Numbered from the stretch's first letter, positions 18,738 through 27,375 are shown. The stretch: 53,733 nucleotides of DNA from CAIRDP01 sp037138335 (GCA_037138335.1 JBAXIO010000022.1:1-53733); one strand, 5' to 3'. The notes: a model not told the origin generated them from the sequence alone. Numbers and translations: made by a program.

Positions 18738-19988
18738 TTATTTCTTCATGCCTTTCGAAAGCTTTTTAATGGCATTCTCGATGGAATTATCAGGTTCAAT
18801 GATATTATTTTCACCCCAGAAATCGACATCGGTAAACGACTCAACCTTATCGGTGAACACCATGTTCGACCTGAAAATTTCCTGGCTCCCAAATTTAACG
18901 ATATTATCGGCCCGCCTGTCGGTAATTGCCAGTTCCGACATCAGGGTATAGGAATTTTTAAACAGCCTTCTCTTCCAGTCGCAGCGGAATTTCAGGTCCA
19001 CACGAACATAATCGAGATAGAATTTGCCGTTTTGTTCCTTGTAAGTTACCAGGTAGCCTGTGGAAACCGGCATAAAAACCAGTCCCGAAGGTTTTTTCTG
19101 GACAAAAACACCGGCAGCCTTATCTTCGTCACTGAGATCAAGGCTGAATTCAGCCCGGCTGATTGCATAATTATCCTGTTCCACGTATAACTTCCCGAAA
19201 TAAAGCGGTTCTTCCTTTACAACAGCTGGGGAAAAGCTGATCACCCAGTTCAGCTTGTTGTCAATATTTACGACAGAGCTGAATTCAAACTTGTAATTAT
19301 CAAGGTTATCCAGCGCTATGCTGAGATTGGTATTTTTCACAATATCAAGCAGCATCGAGATCTGCGGGCCACCCTGGAGCTGAATCATCAGCGTGTCGGC
19401 CCGTTTCACGTTGGTCGCCTTGCGGCCCTTGAACAGCTTGACCTTGTCGTTCTGCAAACCCGAATAAGGAGCTTTATAAATATCGACAACCGCTTCGGAT
19501 ACCGAAAGATAGGTGCGGCGCTGCCTGATCGATTCACGGTAGAAACCGGTCATCATATTAGGCACCTGGCTGTAATTCTTTTTCAGGTTCTGCATGGCCA
19601 TATCCACGATTTCACGTGCATCCTTAGACACAACGGCTATCTCCTGCAACTTCACAGGCTGAACATCGAGGTAGTACGATTTTTCCTTGTCGGCAGCTTC
19701 GCTGATCTTGAATTTTGCCGTTGCATAGCCAAGGTGGGATACTTCAAAGTACTCGGCCTTAAGGGAGGCATTCACTTTTAAAGTGAAGTCCCCGTCGGAG
19801 TTTGACACTGTTCCGACTCCCGTATTGGGGATAGTGATTGCTGCATAATTGATCTTTTCATTTGTTTTGGCATCCTTCAATGTCCCGCTGATGGTGACAA
19901 ATGTGCTTTGGGCAAAAGTTGCTGCAGCAAATGTAAAAAGCAGGAATACCATGCCAAAACTGAGCAGGTTCTTACGTAATGTTTTCAT
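18738..19988 (-). CDS. Carboxypeptidase-regulatory domain protein, paralogue without STN
   Basis: A 416-residue exported protein (signal peptide to about residue 26, AAATFAQ). A carboxypeptidase-regulatory-like domain lies at about 30-115 (ISGTLKDAKTNEKINYAAIT, GTVSNSDGDFTLKV). A roughly 290-residue C-terminal region is homologous to the 15.7-17.3 kb protein; shared marks are MAMQNLKKN, FYRESIRQRRTYLSVSEAVV, KLFKGRK and LDIVKNT. The 123-residue difference in length corresponds to the STN domain missing here. It lies 34 nt upstream of the sigma-factor gene and is likely the first gene of that operon. The cellular location is probably the outer membrane periplasmic face. The function is unknown. 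Confidence 0.8.
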   Translation of the reverse strand: MKTLRKNLLSFGMVFLLFTFAAATFAQSTFVTISGTLKDAKTNEKINYAAITIPNTGVGTVSNSDGDFTLKVNASLKAEYFEVSHLGYATAKFKISEAADKEKSYYLDVQPVKLQEIAVVSKDAREIVDMAMQNLKKNYSQVPNMMTGFYRESIRQRRTYLSVSEAVVDIYKAPYSGLQNDKVKLFKGRKATNVKRADTLMIQLQGGPQISMLLDIVKNTNLSIALDNLDNYKFEFSSVVNIDNKLNWVISFSPAVVKEEPLYFGKLYVEQDNYAISRAEFSLDLSDEDKAAGVFVQKKPSGLVFMPVSTGYLVTYKEQNGKFYLDYVRVDLKFRCDWKRRLFKNSYTLMSELAITDRRADNIVKFGSQEIFRSNMVFTDKVESFTDVDFWGENNIIEPDNSIENAIKKLSKGMKK

Positions 19989-20225
19989 GGCTTAAAGTTT
20001 TTCAGGTTCACGATTTCAGTGCTTATAAATATAAGATACCCCGGGATTGATTTACCCTATGGAATTTCAATATTTTTTTTTGACTGCGGATGAGTTTTCT
20101 CCGGAATCCCCGTCTGCGGTGCAAAAACTCATAGCTGTTCACCTATGGTCCAATTCCCCCGTAACAATAAAATCAATTCGTAATTTACAGCATTTAAATT
20201 TTCCTGTAATTTGCAATAAAATATT

Positions 20226-21473
20226 ATGAACATGAAAAAGATCATTTTTGCAATCTCAGCTATGGTCATTGCAACGGCAGCTTACACCCAGCAGCCAAAG
20301 ACCCCGGGGGTCATGAAAGAAGGCAAGCCCGGTTATTACCAGATCACCATCATGAAGGATATAAGGGCCGTTGATGAAGGCAGCGAGCCCGCCAAAAAAG
20401 AAAAACGCTTCACGGCCGACCTCAGCGGGATGAGTTTCCCCAATAAAGTCAGCCTATACCAGAGTGAATGGCGCCTCCCACCGGTATCCCAGGGGAGTAC
20501 CAGCACCTGCTGGTGCTTTTCAGCCACCTCCTTTTTTGAATCGGAAGCCCACCGGCTTAGCGGGCAGGACGTCAAACTTTCGGAAATGTTCACGGTTTAC
20601 TGGGAATATGTGGAACGCGCCAAACGCTATGTTGCGGAACGGGGGAATTCACTTTTTGCCGAAGGATCAGAAGCCAACGCGGTAAGCCGGGAGTATAAGA
20701 AGTACGGGATTGTCCCCAGGGAAGTATATCCTGGTATTGAACCCTCACGTAAATTCTACACCCATGCAAAAATGTTCAAGGAACTCCAGGGCTATATGGA
20801 GAGTGTAAAGAACACGAATGCCTGGGATGAAACGCAGGTTATCTCAACGGTGAAAAGTATCCTCAACCATTATATGGGCATTCCCCCTGAATCCTTTGAA
20901 TGGAAAGGTACGAAGTATACCCCTAAGGAATTCCTTTCGAACTTCCTCAAGCTTCAGATGGATGATTATGTGGATGTGCTTTCATACCTGCAGCAGCCAT
21001 TCTGGAAACAGGTGGAATACGAAGTGGAAGACAACTGGTGGCACAGCAGGGAGTATTACAATGTACCCCTTGAGGATTACATGAATGCCCTTAAAAATGC
21101 CATTAAGAACCACTATACCGTAGTGATCGGGGGCGATGTTTCCGAAGCAGGGTTCAACCGTGAGGCACAGGTAGCTTTAATCCCGAGTTTTGATATTGCC
21201 GTCGCCGACATCGACGACAACGCAAGGCAGTTCAGGTTTTCGAACAAGACCACAACCGATGACCACGGCATGCACCTGGTAGGCTGGTACGAAAAAGACG
21301 GCACCGACTGGTACCTTATTAAGGATTCCGGTTCAGGTTCGAGGAACAACGACGAGACCGCCCCCGAGTTCGGGTATTATTTCTTCAGGGGGGATTACAT
21401 CAAGCTCAAGATGATGGATTTCATGGTGCATAAAGATGCGGTGAAAGACCTGCTTGGGAAATTCGGGAAATAG
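20226..21473 (+). CDS. Exported C1-family (bleomycin hydrolase-like) cysteine peptidase
   Basis: A 415-residue papain-clan peptidase with signal peptide to about residue 21 (TAAYTQ). The oxyanion glutamine Q89 and catalytic C95 are seen in SQGSTSTCWCFSATSFF. The catalytic histidine is in DDHGMHLVGW (H347, or less likely H350). The third active-site position, usually Asn in NSWG, reads D367 in IKDSGSGSRN, which departs from classic papains. It is larger than papain because of a roughly 180-residue helical insertion, as in bleomycin hydrolase/aminopeptidase C. ATGs at 20226 and 20232 are both possible. Divergent from the 18.7-20 kb gene and 72 nt upstream of a GNAT gene. Confidence 0.85.
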   Translation: MNMKKIIFAISAMVIATAAYTQQPKTPGVMKEGKPGYYQITIMKDIRAVDEGSEPAKKEKRFTADLSGMSFPNKVSLYQSEWRLPPVSQGSTSTCWCFSATSFFESEAHRLSGQDVKLSEMFTVYWEYVERAKRYVAERGNSLFAEGSEANAVSREYKKYGIVPREVYPGIEPSRKFYTHAKMFKELQGYMESVKNTNAWDETQVISTVKSILNHYMGIPPESFEWKGTKYTPKEFLSNFLKLQMDDYVDVLSYLQQPFWKQVEYEVEDNWWHSREYYNVPLEDYMNALKNAIKNHYTVVIGGDVSEAGFNREAQVALIPSFDIAVADIDDNARQFRFSNKTTTDDHGMHLVGWYEKDGTDWYLIKDSGSGSRNNDETAPEFGYYFFRGDYIKLKMMDFMVHKDAVKDLLGKFGK

Positions 21474-21475
21474 CA

Positions 21476-21531
21476 GGAAAACGGGGAGCGGGAAGCAGAA
21501 AGCAGGAAACAGGAAGCGGGATACGGGAAAA
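21476..21531. repeat. Degenerate purine-rich heptanucleotide array
   Basis: Eight consecutive 7-mers of consensus RGGAARC start 2 nt after the peptidase stop codon. Examples are GGGAAGC (21490-21496), AGGAAAC (21504-21510), AGGAAGC (21511-21517) and GGGATAC (21518-21524). The plus strand is almost purely purine except for the last base of each unit. The period is the same as in the arrays at 18.1 and 48.9 kb, but the unit differs. Confidence 0.7.
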
Positions 21532-21545
21532 ATAACAGCAGTCAT

Positions 21546-21965
21546 ATGAGCATAGAGTTCAGGACAATGGAGGCATCAGACATACTTGCTGCCATTGAGT
21601 TATGGAAAACCATGAAAGGCCTGGCAATAAGGGGTTCCGACAACATCAGGGATCTCACCGACCATGTGAACATGAACCGTAAACATAACTTTGTCGCGGT
21701 TTCTGAAAAGCAAATGGTAGGGACGGTACTTGGCGGGTTCGACGGACGCCGGGGATATATTTACCACCTGGCCGTTAAACAGGGCTTCCGCAATAAAGGC
21801 ATCGGCAGGGAGCTGATGGAGAGCTGTTTCCGGTCATTCAAAGAGATCAATGTGTCGAAATGCCATATGATGGTTTTACAAGACAATACCGAAGCACAGG
21901 AGTTCTACAAAAAGATTGGTTGCGAACAGAGGACCGAAATTCTTGTGTTCTCGAAAAACTTATAG
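21546..21965 (+). CDS. GNAT-family N-acetyltransferase
   Basis: A 139-residue acetyl-CoA-dependent acyltransferase. It shows the acetyl-CoA pyrophosphate loop VKQGFRNKGIGRELM (motif A, about residues 77-91), preceded by strand YIYHLAV. The C-terminal NTEAQEFYKKIGC is typical of RimI-like enzymes. The protein is cytoplasmic. The substrate (amine or protein N-terminus) is not determinable. It follows the C1 peptidase on the same strand with a 72-nt gap largely filled by a purine-rich heptamer array, and is followed by a hairpin terminator. Confidence 0.9.
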   Translation: MSIEFRTMEASDILAAIELWKTMKGLAIRGSDNIRDLTDHVNMNRKHNFVAVSEKQMVGTVLGGFDGRRGYIYHLAVKQGFRNKGIGRELMESCFRSFKEINVSKCHMMVLQDNTEAQEFYKKIGCEQRTEILVFSKNL

Positions 21966-21979
21966 GGATTATCATCCCC

Positions 21980-22002
21980 GAAAAACCGGGTTCGGGTTTT
22001 TC
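21980..22002. terminator. Hairpin terminator between convergent genes
   Basis: GAAAAACC (21980-21987) and GGTTTTTC (21995-22002) form a perfect 8-bp stem with a 7-nt loop. It lies between the GNAT gene (plus) and the PCP_red gene (minus). The A/T halves of the stem let it work in both directions. Confidence 0.65.
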
Positions 22003-22047
22003 TGAATTACTTTGGGACCCTTAATCCGCCCTGCAGGTTATAAATTT

Positions 22048-22953
22048 TCAGCTCCTCAGTTTCTCTACAAAATCCCTTGTGATTTCTTGGATCCCTGATT
22101 CAAGGGCTTTCTTTTCAGCATTGTTCCTGATCTTTGAACGGACAAACTTAGGGGCTTCCAGCAGGTATTCTTCAGCTTCGGCTGTCCACCTGATCCCCTG
22201 AGTACTTTCAGCTTTATCTGTTGCTTCAGGCTGCTGCGCAGCGCTTTCAACTGAGGGCAAGAGCGGGGGCTCACATCCGAAGGCAGCATCTTCAATTGCA
22301 GAGACCATCGCCCTCCCAAATTTTTTGAGATAGATGTTCAGCCCGGCATCATTCGCATGCAGCACCGATTTGAAATTCAGGATGACCCGGTTCGCTTCCC
22401 TTACTTCCTCCTCGCTGAGCGCTTCTGTTGCAGGCAAATAGCAGGAATCGCGCCAGAACCTCAGGTAATCGGTAAATGCCTCCAGTATTTTTGCGGGTTC
22501 AAAGGGCTTGTACTGGCATATTATGGCATTTTTTGTACATATCCGGCTTACCCAATCCTGGGAAGTGCCAAGTTGTTTCTCATCGCCGGCATGTTTTTTA
22601 TACAATACCTCAAGTTCGGCTCCCATGCCTGATTTCCGGAGCGGAATTATATCTATGACCAGGATGACCTTATCGGGCACCTGCCCGCCTATCTGAAATG
22701 TAAACAAGGGGATCCCTGTTTCCGGTTTTGGATAGATATTCAGCACCACGCCATGGGCTTTGCTGTTGATCTGGTATTGTTCAAGCGCGAGCCTGTTGAT
22801 TTTATCAGCTGCACAAATGCGGAAAACCGTTTGTGTGACCTTGTCCCCCTCATTTCGTTTCGCTGAATACTCCGTAAAATCAGTTTCAGGGATAATCCCT
22901 TTCAATTCCCGGTAAATGATCTCGATTAACTTGTCCAACAACTCTGATCTCAT
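22048..22953 (-). CDS. PCP_red-domain protein of unknown function
   Basis: A 301-residue cytoplasmic protein. The last 45 residues (IRWTAEAEEYLLEAPKFVRS, then IRNNAEKKALESG and ITRDFVEKL) match the proto-chlorophyllide reductase 57-kDa subunit C-terminal domain (PF08369). That small domain is found in BchB but also as an appendix of unrelated proteins in non-phototrophs. The main part (about 1-210) has no motif I recognise; it includes CTKNAIICQYKPFEP and a helical segment ending LHANDAGLNIYLKKFGRAM. No chlorophyll synthesis genes lie nearby, so a photosynthetic role is unlikely. The gene starts 10 nt after the T9SS protein gene on the same strand. Confidence 0.65.
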   Translation of the reverse strand: MRSELLDKLIEIIYRELKGIIPETDFTEYSAKRNEGDKVTQTVFRICAADKINRLALEQYQINSKAHGVVLNIYPKPETGIPLFTFQIGGQVPDKVILVIDIIPLRKSGMGAELEVLYKKHAGDEKQLGTSQDWVSRICTKNAIICQYKPFEPAKILEAFTDYLRFWRDSCYLPATEALSEEEVREANRVILNFKSVLHANDAGLNIYLKKFGRAMVSAIEDAAFGCEPPLLPSVESAAQQPEATDKAESTQGIRWTAEAEEYLLEAPKFVRSKIRNNAEKKALESGIQEITRDFVEKLRS

Positions 22954-22963
22954 AATATATTAG

Positions 22964-24559
22964 CTATTGTTTCAACACCTTGCAACGAGCCGATGAGGAT
23001 CCGGTACTCAGTGAACAAAAATATACTCCCGTTGGTAAGCTGCTCAGGTCTACTGCTTCGGCAGTTATTCCTGCAGGGAGGGAGTTGAACGTTTTAATGA
23101 AAACTGTCTGGCCGTTTATATTTACAAATTTCACTGTCGCATCCCCCGGCCGGGCCATGGCAAAGGAAATCTTTGCTGTATGAGAAACAGGGTTGGGGTT
23201 CACCGTCAGCTTCAGTGAAGCGGGTTCCAGGTTTTCCGGCATTCCCACAGTGCTGTATTCGGCATCGAACAGGGCCACGCCATTGGCCGAGGGGTTGGCG
23301 ATCCATACATGGGCGACCTGCAGCCTCAGCGGATTGATCCTGACCTTGGGCCAGGGAGCTGTGAGTGTGGGCTGGTCGTTGTAGCCGGTCCTGATCATGT
23401 TCCAGCTGTCGGGATTAGCCATATTTTGTTCGTGCACCATGTAATTCAGCTGCTGGCTTCCAATGTCGAAGTATGTGAGGAGGAAGTTATTGTATGCGGG
23501 ATCGAAACTGGCATCGGCTTCCGTTGTGTTCCCCGATGATGTTGCGGGAGTGAAAGTAGAATAGTCGTATGGATTTGCAACCGGGGTTGTATTAAAAATT
23601 CCTCCCAGCATGGATATCCCGGTGGAGTTTTCAAAAAATTCAGCAAACAGGATAACGGTAAATTCCCCTGCGGAATTATTTGTAAGGTTGGCCTGGCAGA
23701 CCATTGAAGGGTTCCTGTATGTTGAAGTGGCAAATGGTACATAAAGGTTCAGGGAGGAGTTGATCGAAGAGGCGGTAAAGGCCATAAAGACATCTCCTGC
23801 CATATCCGACAAAGAATTCAATGATTCGAAAGCCAGATAGAAGCGGCCGGCATTGTTGGTAGCACCCAATCCGTATGCGATGGTGGCTTTTCTTAAAAAT
23901 TTATACGAAGAACTGTAAATCTCTCTGGTGATGTAAGTATGCCCTGCATCCATGGAATAGATATACAGTGCCCGGCTGATGCTGTTTTCATTCCTGGTAA
24001 GGATGATTCCGAGCCCGAAGGGGGATGTGCCTATTCCCGGGAAGCGAAAGTCGGAAGCGATTTTGATGTCGCCGTAACCATAGTTGCCTGTCATGTAGTC
24101 AATCACGAAAGTACTCTGACCCGAGAAATCGCTGTTGAAGCTGTCGACATCGGCAAACCAGGAAGAAGGTGTTCCTGTGTCATAGCCTGTGAATGCCACA
24201 TATATCCTAAGGCCTGAAGGGGTGCTCCCGGTAGCAATAATATCAAGGTGGGTAATAGTGTATAAAGGCCAGATGAGGGAGCTCGAAGTCCAGGTTCGTC
24301 CGTCATCGTTTGAGAGAAGGAGATAATATCCACCCGTGGGGACCGAATAACAGGTGTAGATCCATCCGTTCATCGCTACGGAGATTGCCGCATTGTTCTG
24401 GTCCTGGGCAGGGTCGTCATGCATGATCACATCTGTTCCGTAAACCGGGGATGAAAGATCTTTCAGGGGAAGGAAGCCTGGGCGCAAGGGTGCCTGGGCC
24501 GAGGCCCCTGCCAGGAGAATTAGCATGGATACTGTGACAAGAGTAACGATCTGTTTCAT
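22964..24559 (-). CDS. Secreted BNR/sialidase-like propeller protein with T9SS tail
   Basis: A 531-residue secreted protein. A signal peptide (about 1-22, LLAGASAQA) is followed by a body that looks like a sialidase/BNR-type beta propeller, with repeated S/D-x-D-x-G-x-T-W-like segments (LLSNDDGRTWTSSSLIW, YSMDAGHTYITREIY). A T9SS type A sorting domain ends the protein (LTVNPNPVSHTAKISFAMA, with LPTGVYFCSLSTG). No sialidase Arg triad or FRIP motif was identified, so enzymatic activity is not claimed. It is probably surface-bound or released, possibly binding glycans or proteins. A -7 promoter box lies 51-58 nt upstream. Confidence 0.78.
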   Translation of the reverse strand: MKQIVTLVTVSMLILLAGASAQAPLRPGFLPLKDLSSPVYGTDVIMHDDPAQDQNNAAISVAMNGWIYTCYSVPTGGYYLLLSNDDGRTWTSSSLIWPLYTITHLDIIATGSTPSGLRIYVAFTGYDTGTPSSWFADVDSFNSDFSGQSTFVIDYMTGNYGYGDIKIASDFRFPGIGTSPFGLGIILTRNENSISRALYIYSMDAGHTYITREIYSSSYKFLRKATIAYGLGATNNAGRFYLAFESLNSLSDMAGDVFMAFTASSINSSLNLYVPFATSTYRNPSMVCQANLTNNSAGEFTVILFAEFFENSTGISMLGGIFNTTPVANPYDYSTFTPATSSGNTTEADASFDPAYNNFLLTYFDIGSQQLNYMVHEQNMANPDSWNMIRTGYNDQPTLTAPWPKVRINPLRLQVAHVWIANPSANGVALFDAEYSTVGMPENLEPASLKLTVNPNPVSHTAKISFAMARPGDATVKFVNINGQTVFIKTFNSLPAGITAEAVDLSSLPTGVYFCSLSTGSSSARCKVLKQ

Positions 24560-24609
24560 ATTCTTTTTGTTTAGGGGTGCTAGTGTATAAAGAAATCACA
24601 ATATTGTAA

Positions 24610-24617
24610 CAAATATA
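24610..24617 (-). promoter_or_regulatory. -7 promoter box for the T9SS gene at 22.96-24.56 kb
   Basis: The minus strand reads TATATTTG, an exact TAnnTTTG match, 51 nt upstream of the ATG at 24559. No clear TTTG is found about 20 nt further upstream. Confidence 0.45.
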
Positions 24618-24709
24618 GTTTTTTCCCTGCCAGAAGTTGAACCCTTCCGAAAAATATCCACAGGCATCCCCCGGGCTTCGAAAAACGCCACAAGGGCGAC
24701 CCTGTCACA

Positions 24710-26134
24710 TCATCCGCCCGTAATACAAATCTTACCAGTGAATATCGCATCACCGATTGACACCTTCGCAAAATAAATGCCTCCCGGCCTGGAAGTCAGA
24801 TCAATGCTGATCTTGTTCCTGAATGTATACGATTGAATGATCTTCCCGTTGATGTCGAATATTTCAATAACAGCAAGCTTATCCTTAAACATGCCGGATG
24901 AGATTGTCACCCTCCCGTCTGACGGGTTCGGGAAGATCCTGATACCCTTATCCCGGGCTTGCGATTCAATTGCATTTGGCTCCATAACACTTATCATAAA
25001 CGATGCGGAGGCGGAAGCACCGGCAGTATCTGTCGCCGTCAATTTCAGATGCAGGACCTGGAGTGAATCGGGAGTCCCCGAAAAGGCAGCAGAAACCTGA
25101 TCAATTGAAAGCCAGGAAGGGAGAGGGTTCCCATTGGCAAGACTGGCTGTGAATGTGAGGGTGTTGTTCCCGTCGTCATCGATAAAGGTGGTGTCGGGGA
25201 TCGTATAATTGAACATCTGGCCCAATACTGCTGTCTGGTTTGGGACAGGAGTTTTTAAATAAGGGACGTAGTTGGTATACTTCAGGCTGTCGATAAGCCC
25301 ATCGGCCCTGACCCAATAAATTGAACTGGGGCCTGAATAACCGCTCTCATAAAACAAGTATTTTTTGTCGGCTGTTACATAGGGGCCAAAATCATCACCG
25401 GCAGTATTCACAGATGCTCCCAGGTTTTTAGGATTAGTCCATGAACCGTCACTTTTTTTGTAGCTGATGTACAGGTCGGTACTTCCAAAGCCGCCTGGCC
25501 TGTTCGACATGACAATCATAAATGATTCATCAGGGGAAATATAGAAGTCCCCCTCATTGGCGCTGGAATTCACCGGCAAACCCAATCCGGCCAAAGTGGT
25601 ATCGGAATTTACAATTACAAGTCTGCAGATGTCCCTTTGCCCCAGGCCCCCTGCAAGGTTTGACGACAAGTAGTAATTACCCTGGCTGGTATAATTCAGG
25701 GAATGGACATTGAAGTTTTTCAGGAACCTGGAAGGCGGATCCCAGGTTGTATCCTGTTTGCCCGAAATCCAGCTGTCCTTGTAACTGTTGTTCTCAAAAT
25801 ACAGGAAGTTACCATCGGGCGATTGCGAAAGGCAATAATACCCGCTGAACAGGTTAACCGGCCCATGCCATAGATTATTGGAATATTTATAATATTTAAA
25901 CCTGAAGGATGTCCAGCTGCCATTGGTCTCCTCATAATAGATTTCTTTTCCGTCGGGGGAGATCGCTATTTTTTCTACAGCAGTGTAACCCGGGTCAGCA
26001 GCGAGGTTAAATATTTTACGGGTTGAACCGGGGGGAGTTTGGCCCAGATAGGCCGCAGAATCAGGGATGGGCTGGGAAAAAGCAATCCCGAAACATGAAA
26101 TCAGAAGCAAGAATGTTAATCCGAATGTTTTCAT
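24710..26134 (-). CDS. PD40 propeller protein with cadherin-like domain and T9SS tail
   Basis: A 474-residue secreted protein, started at the ATG at 26134 (MKTFGLTFLLLISCFGIAFS); the frame extends 24 codons further upstream without a better start. The mature N-terminus has DSAAYLGQTPPG. PD40 repeats follow (KIAISPDGKEIYYE, LSQSPDGNFLYFEN, YISPDESFMIVMSNRPGG). Then come a dystroglycan/cadherin-like domain (PVPNQTAVLGQMFNYTIPD, LPSWLSID) and a T9SS sorting domain (RIFPNPSDGRVTI). It is collinear with and clearly homologous to the second half of the 10.8-13.1 kb protein. A membrane AraC gene lies 93 nt upstream, separated by a terminator-like hairpin. The ligand is unknown. Confidence 0.87.
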   Translation of the reverse strand: MKTFGLTFLLLISCFGIAFSQPIPDSAAYLGQTPPGSTRKIFNLAADPGYTAVEKIAISPDGKEIYYEETNGSWTSFRFKYYKYSNNLWHGPVNLFSGYYCLSQSPDGNFLYFENNSYKDSWISGKQDTTWDPPSRFLKNFNVHSLNYTSQGNYYLSSNLAGGLGQRDICRLVIVNSDTTLAGLGLPVNSSANEGDFYISPDESFMIVMSNRPGGFGSTDLYISYKKSDGSWTNPKNLGASVNTAGDDFGPYVTADKKYLFYESGYSGPSSIYWVRADGLIDSLKYTNYVPYLKTPVPNQTAVLGQMFNYTIPDTTFIDDDGNNTLTFTASLANGNPLPSWLSIDQVSAAFSGTPDSLQVLHLKLTATDTAGASASASFMISVMEPNAIESQARDKGIRIFPNPSDGRVTISSGMFKDKLAVIEIFDINGKIIQSYTFRNKISIDLTSRPGGIYFAKVSIGDAIFTGKICITGG

Positions 26135-26164
26135 TTTGTAAAGTTTTAATTGTGAAATAATCGC

Positions 26165-26197
26165 ACAAAAAAAACAATTACAAAGTGTGTAATTGTT
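26165..26197 (-). terminator. Terminator between the AraC gene and the PD40 gene
   Basis: On the minus strand AACAATTAC (26197-26189) pairs perfectly with GTAATTGTT (26181-26173) over a 7-nt loop, followed by a run of eight Ts ending at 26167. It lies 31 nt past the AraC stop and 31 nt before the PD40 ATG. It could therefore terminate the regulator transcript, or act as an attenuator for PD40. Confidence 0.7.
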
Positions 26198-26227
26198 CGA
26201 AAACATGATTGCGGACCAAATATTCTT

Positions 26228-27316
26228 TCAATTTTGCCTGTTTTTTGATCTCTCTTTAAATTCCTTAGGGGTTAAGCCTGTACGCGCCTTAAACAATTCA
26301 TTGAATACTGAGCGTGAATTAAAACCTGCGCTGTAATATACTTCCTGGATTGTTTTCTCCTTATTCGGTTCTTCTGAAAACAGCCTGATACATTCCTGTA
26401 TCCGCAGGTCATTAAGGAAGCTCTTGAAATTTTTTGTATATAACTCATTGATCACCTGGGAAAGCAGCCTTGGGCTGACTGAAATATCGCTCGCCACTTT
26501 TTCCAGGGAAATTTCCGGATCCAGGTATGGCTTCTTTTGTTCCAGATAAGTATTGAGCTTATTCAGATAATCACTTTTTGATAATTCATCCAGGTTGTTG
26601 TTTTTATATTTAACTGCATAATAAATTTCAGGTTTTAACAACAGCAGGAATATGATCAACAGGCTGAATATAAGTATCATTAAAGCACAAATACTGCTTG
26701 TGTAGGCGCACCAGCCGGGTTGCATCGATATTACATAAATTGAAAGGGAATTCAGCTGGACAATCCAGACTGTAATATAACCTGACAGCACAATCTGTGT
26801 CCAGGCCATTAAATTAAGATCAGTAAAATCGCTGAAAAATGACTTGAACGGGACATTGGACTTCTTAAAATAATAAATGGAAAAGAGGATGTAAGCCAGA
26901 TTCTGAATAAGGCAGAGTGAATTAATGAGAACGGCTGTGCTTCCGATTAATGCGATGTCATATTTAAAATAACCGAAGAAGGCCAGGCTGCATAAAAACG
27001 GGAGAAAATGGACGGGGTGAATTTTGATGGATTTGTTTCTATCCAGGAACGCTTTGATGTAGTAATAAATCAACGGGCCTGATGTAAAACAGGTTAATTT
27101 GAGTATGTAAATATATAAGTGCGGACTTATAAAATACTCGTATCCGTAATCACCCAGGGCCAGGGCTGTGAAGACCTGGAATCCAAAAACAAGTAAAAGT
27201 GCGGCCAATATCCGGTTTCCATGCCTGTTGCCTTTCGGCGTGACCAAAAAGAAAAAGAATAAGATCAGGGTCATAAACATACCCAGTATTGCGACCGTAT
27301 AGATAAATATTTTCAT
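26228..27316 (-). CDS. Membrane-bound AraC-family transcriptional regulator
   Basis: A 362-residue protein with about seven transmembrane helices in residues 5-230 (including PGWCAYTSSICALMILIFSL). It has a C-terminal AraC HTH domain: ISLEKVASDISVSPRLLSQVI, then IQEVYYSAGFNSRSVFNELFK and TGLTPKEFKERS. It is the closest relative, by eye, of the regulator at 14.3-15.4 kb, sharing the linker KYKNNNLDELSKSDYLNKLN. The next gene downstream encodes a PD40/T9SS protein, as in the other locus. It probably regulates that gene or its own promoter; the signal is unknown. Confidence 0.88.
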   Translation of the reverse strand: MKIFIYTVAILGMFMTLILFFFFLVTPKGNRHGNRILAALLLVFGFQVFTALALGDYGYEYFISPHLYIYILKLTCFTSGPLIYYYIKAFLDRNKSIKIHPVHFLPFLCSLAFFGYFKYDIALIGSTAVLINSLCLIQNLAYILFSIYYFKKSNVPFKSFFSDFTDLNLMAWTQIVLSGYITVWIVQLNSLSIYVISMQPGWCAYTSSICALMILIFSLLIIFLLLLKPEIYYAVKYKNNNLDELSKSDYLNKLNTYLEQKKPYLDPEISLEKVASDISVSPRLLSQVINELYTKNFKSFLNDLRIQECIRLFSEEPNKEKTIQEVYYSAGFNSRSVFNELFKARTGLTPKEFKERSKNRQN

Positions 27317-27375
27317 TTTATTTTAATTTTTTTGATCATTTTCAGGGTTATGCATGGTTTTGCCCTAATTGAAGG

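Noticed and set aside
24684..24700. CGCC/GGCG hairpin with T-run after the PD40 gene at 24.7 kb
   Set aside because: Only 4 bp of stem; a weak terminator at best.
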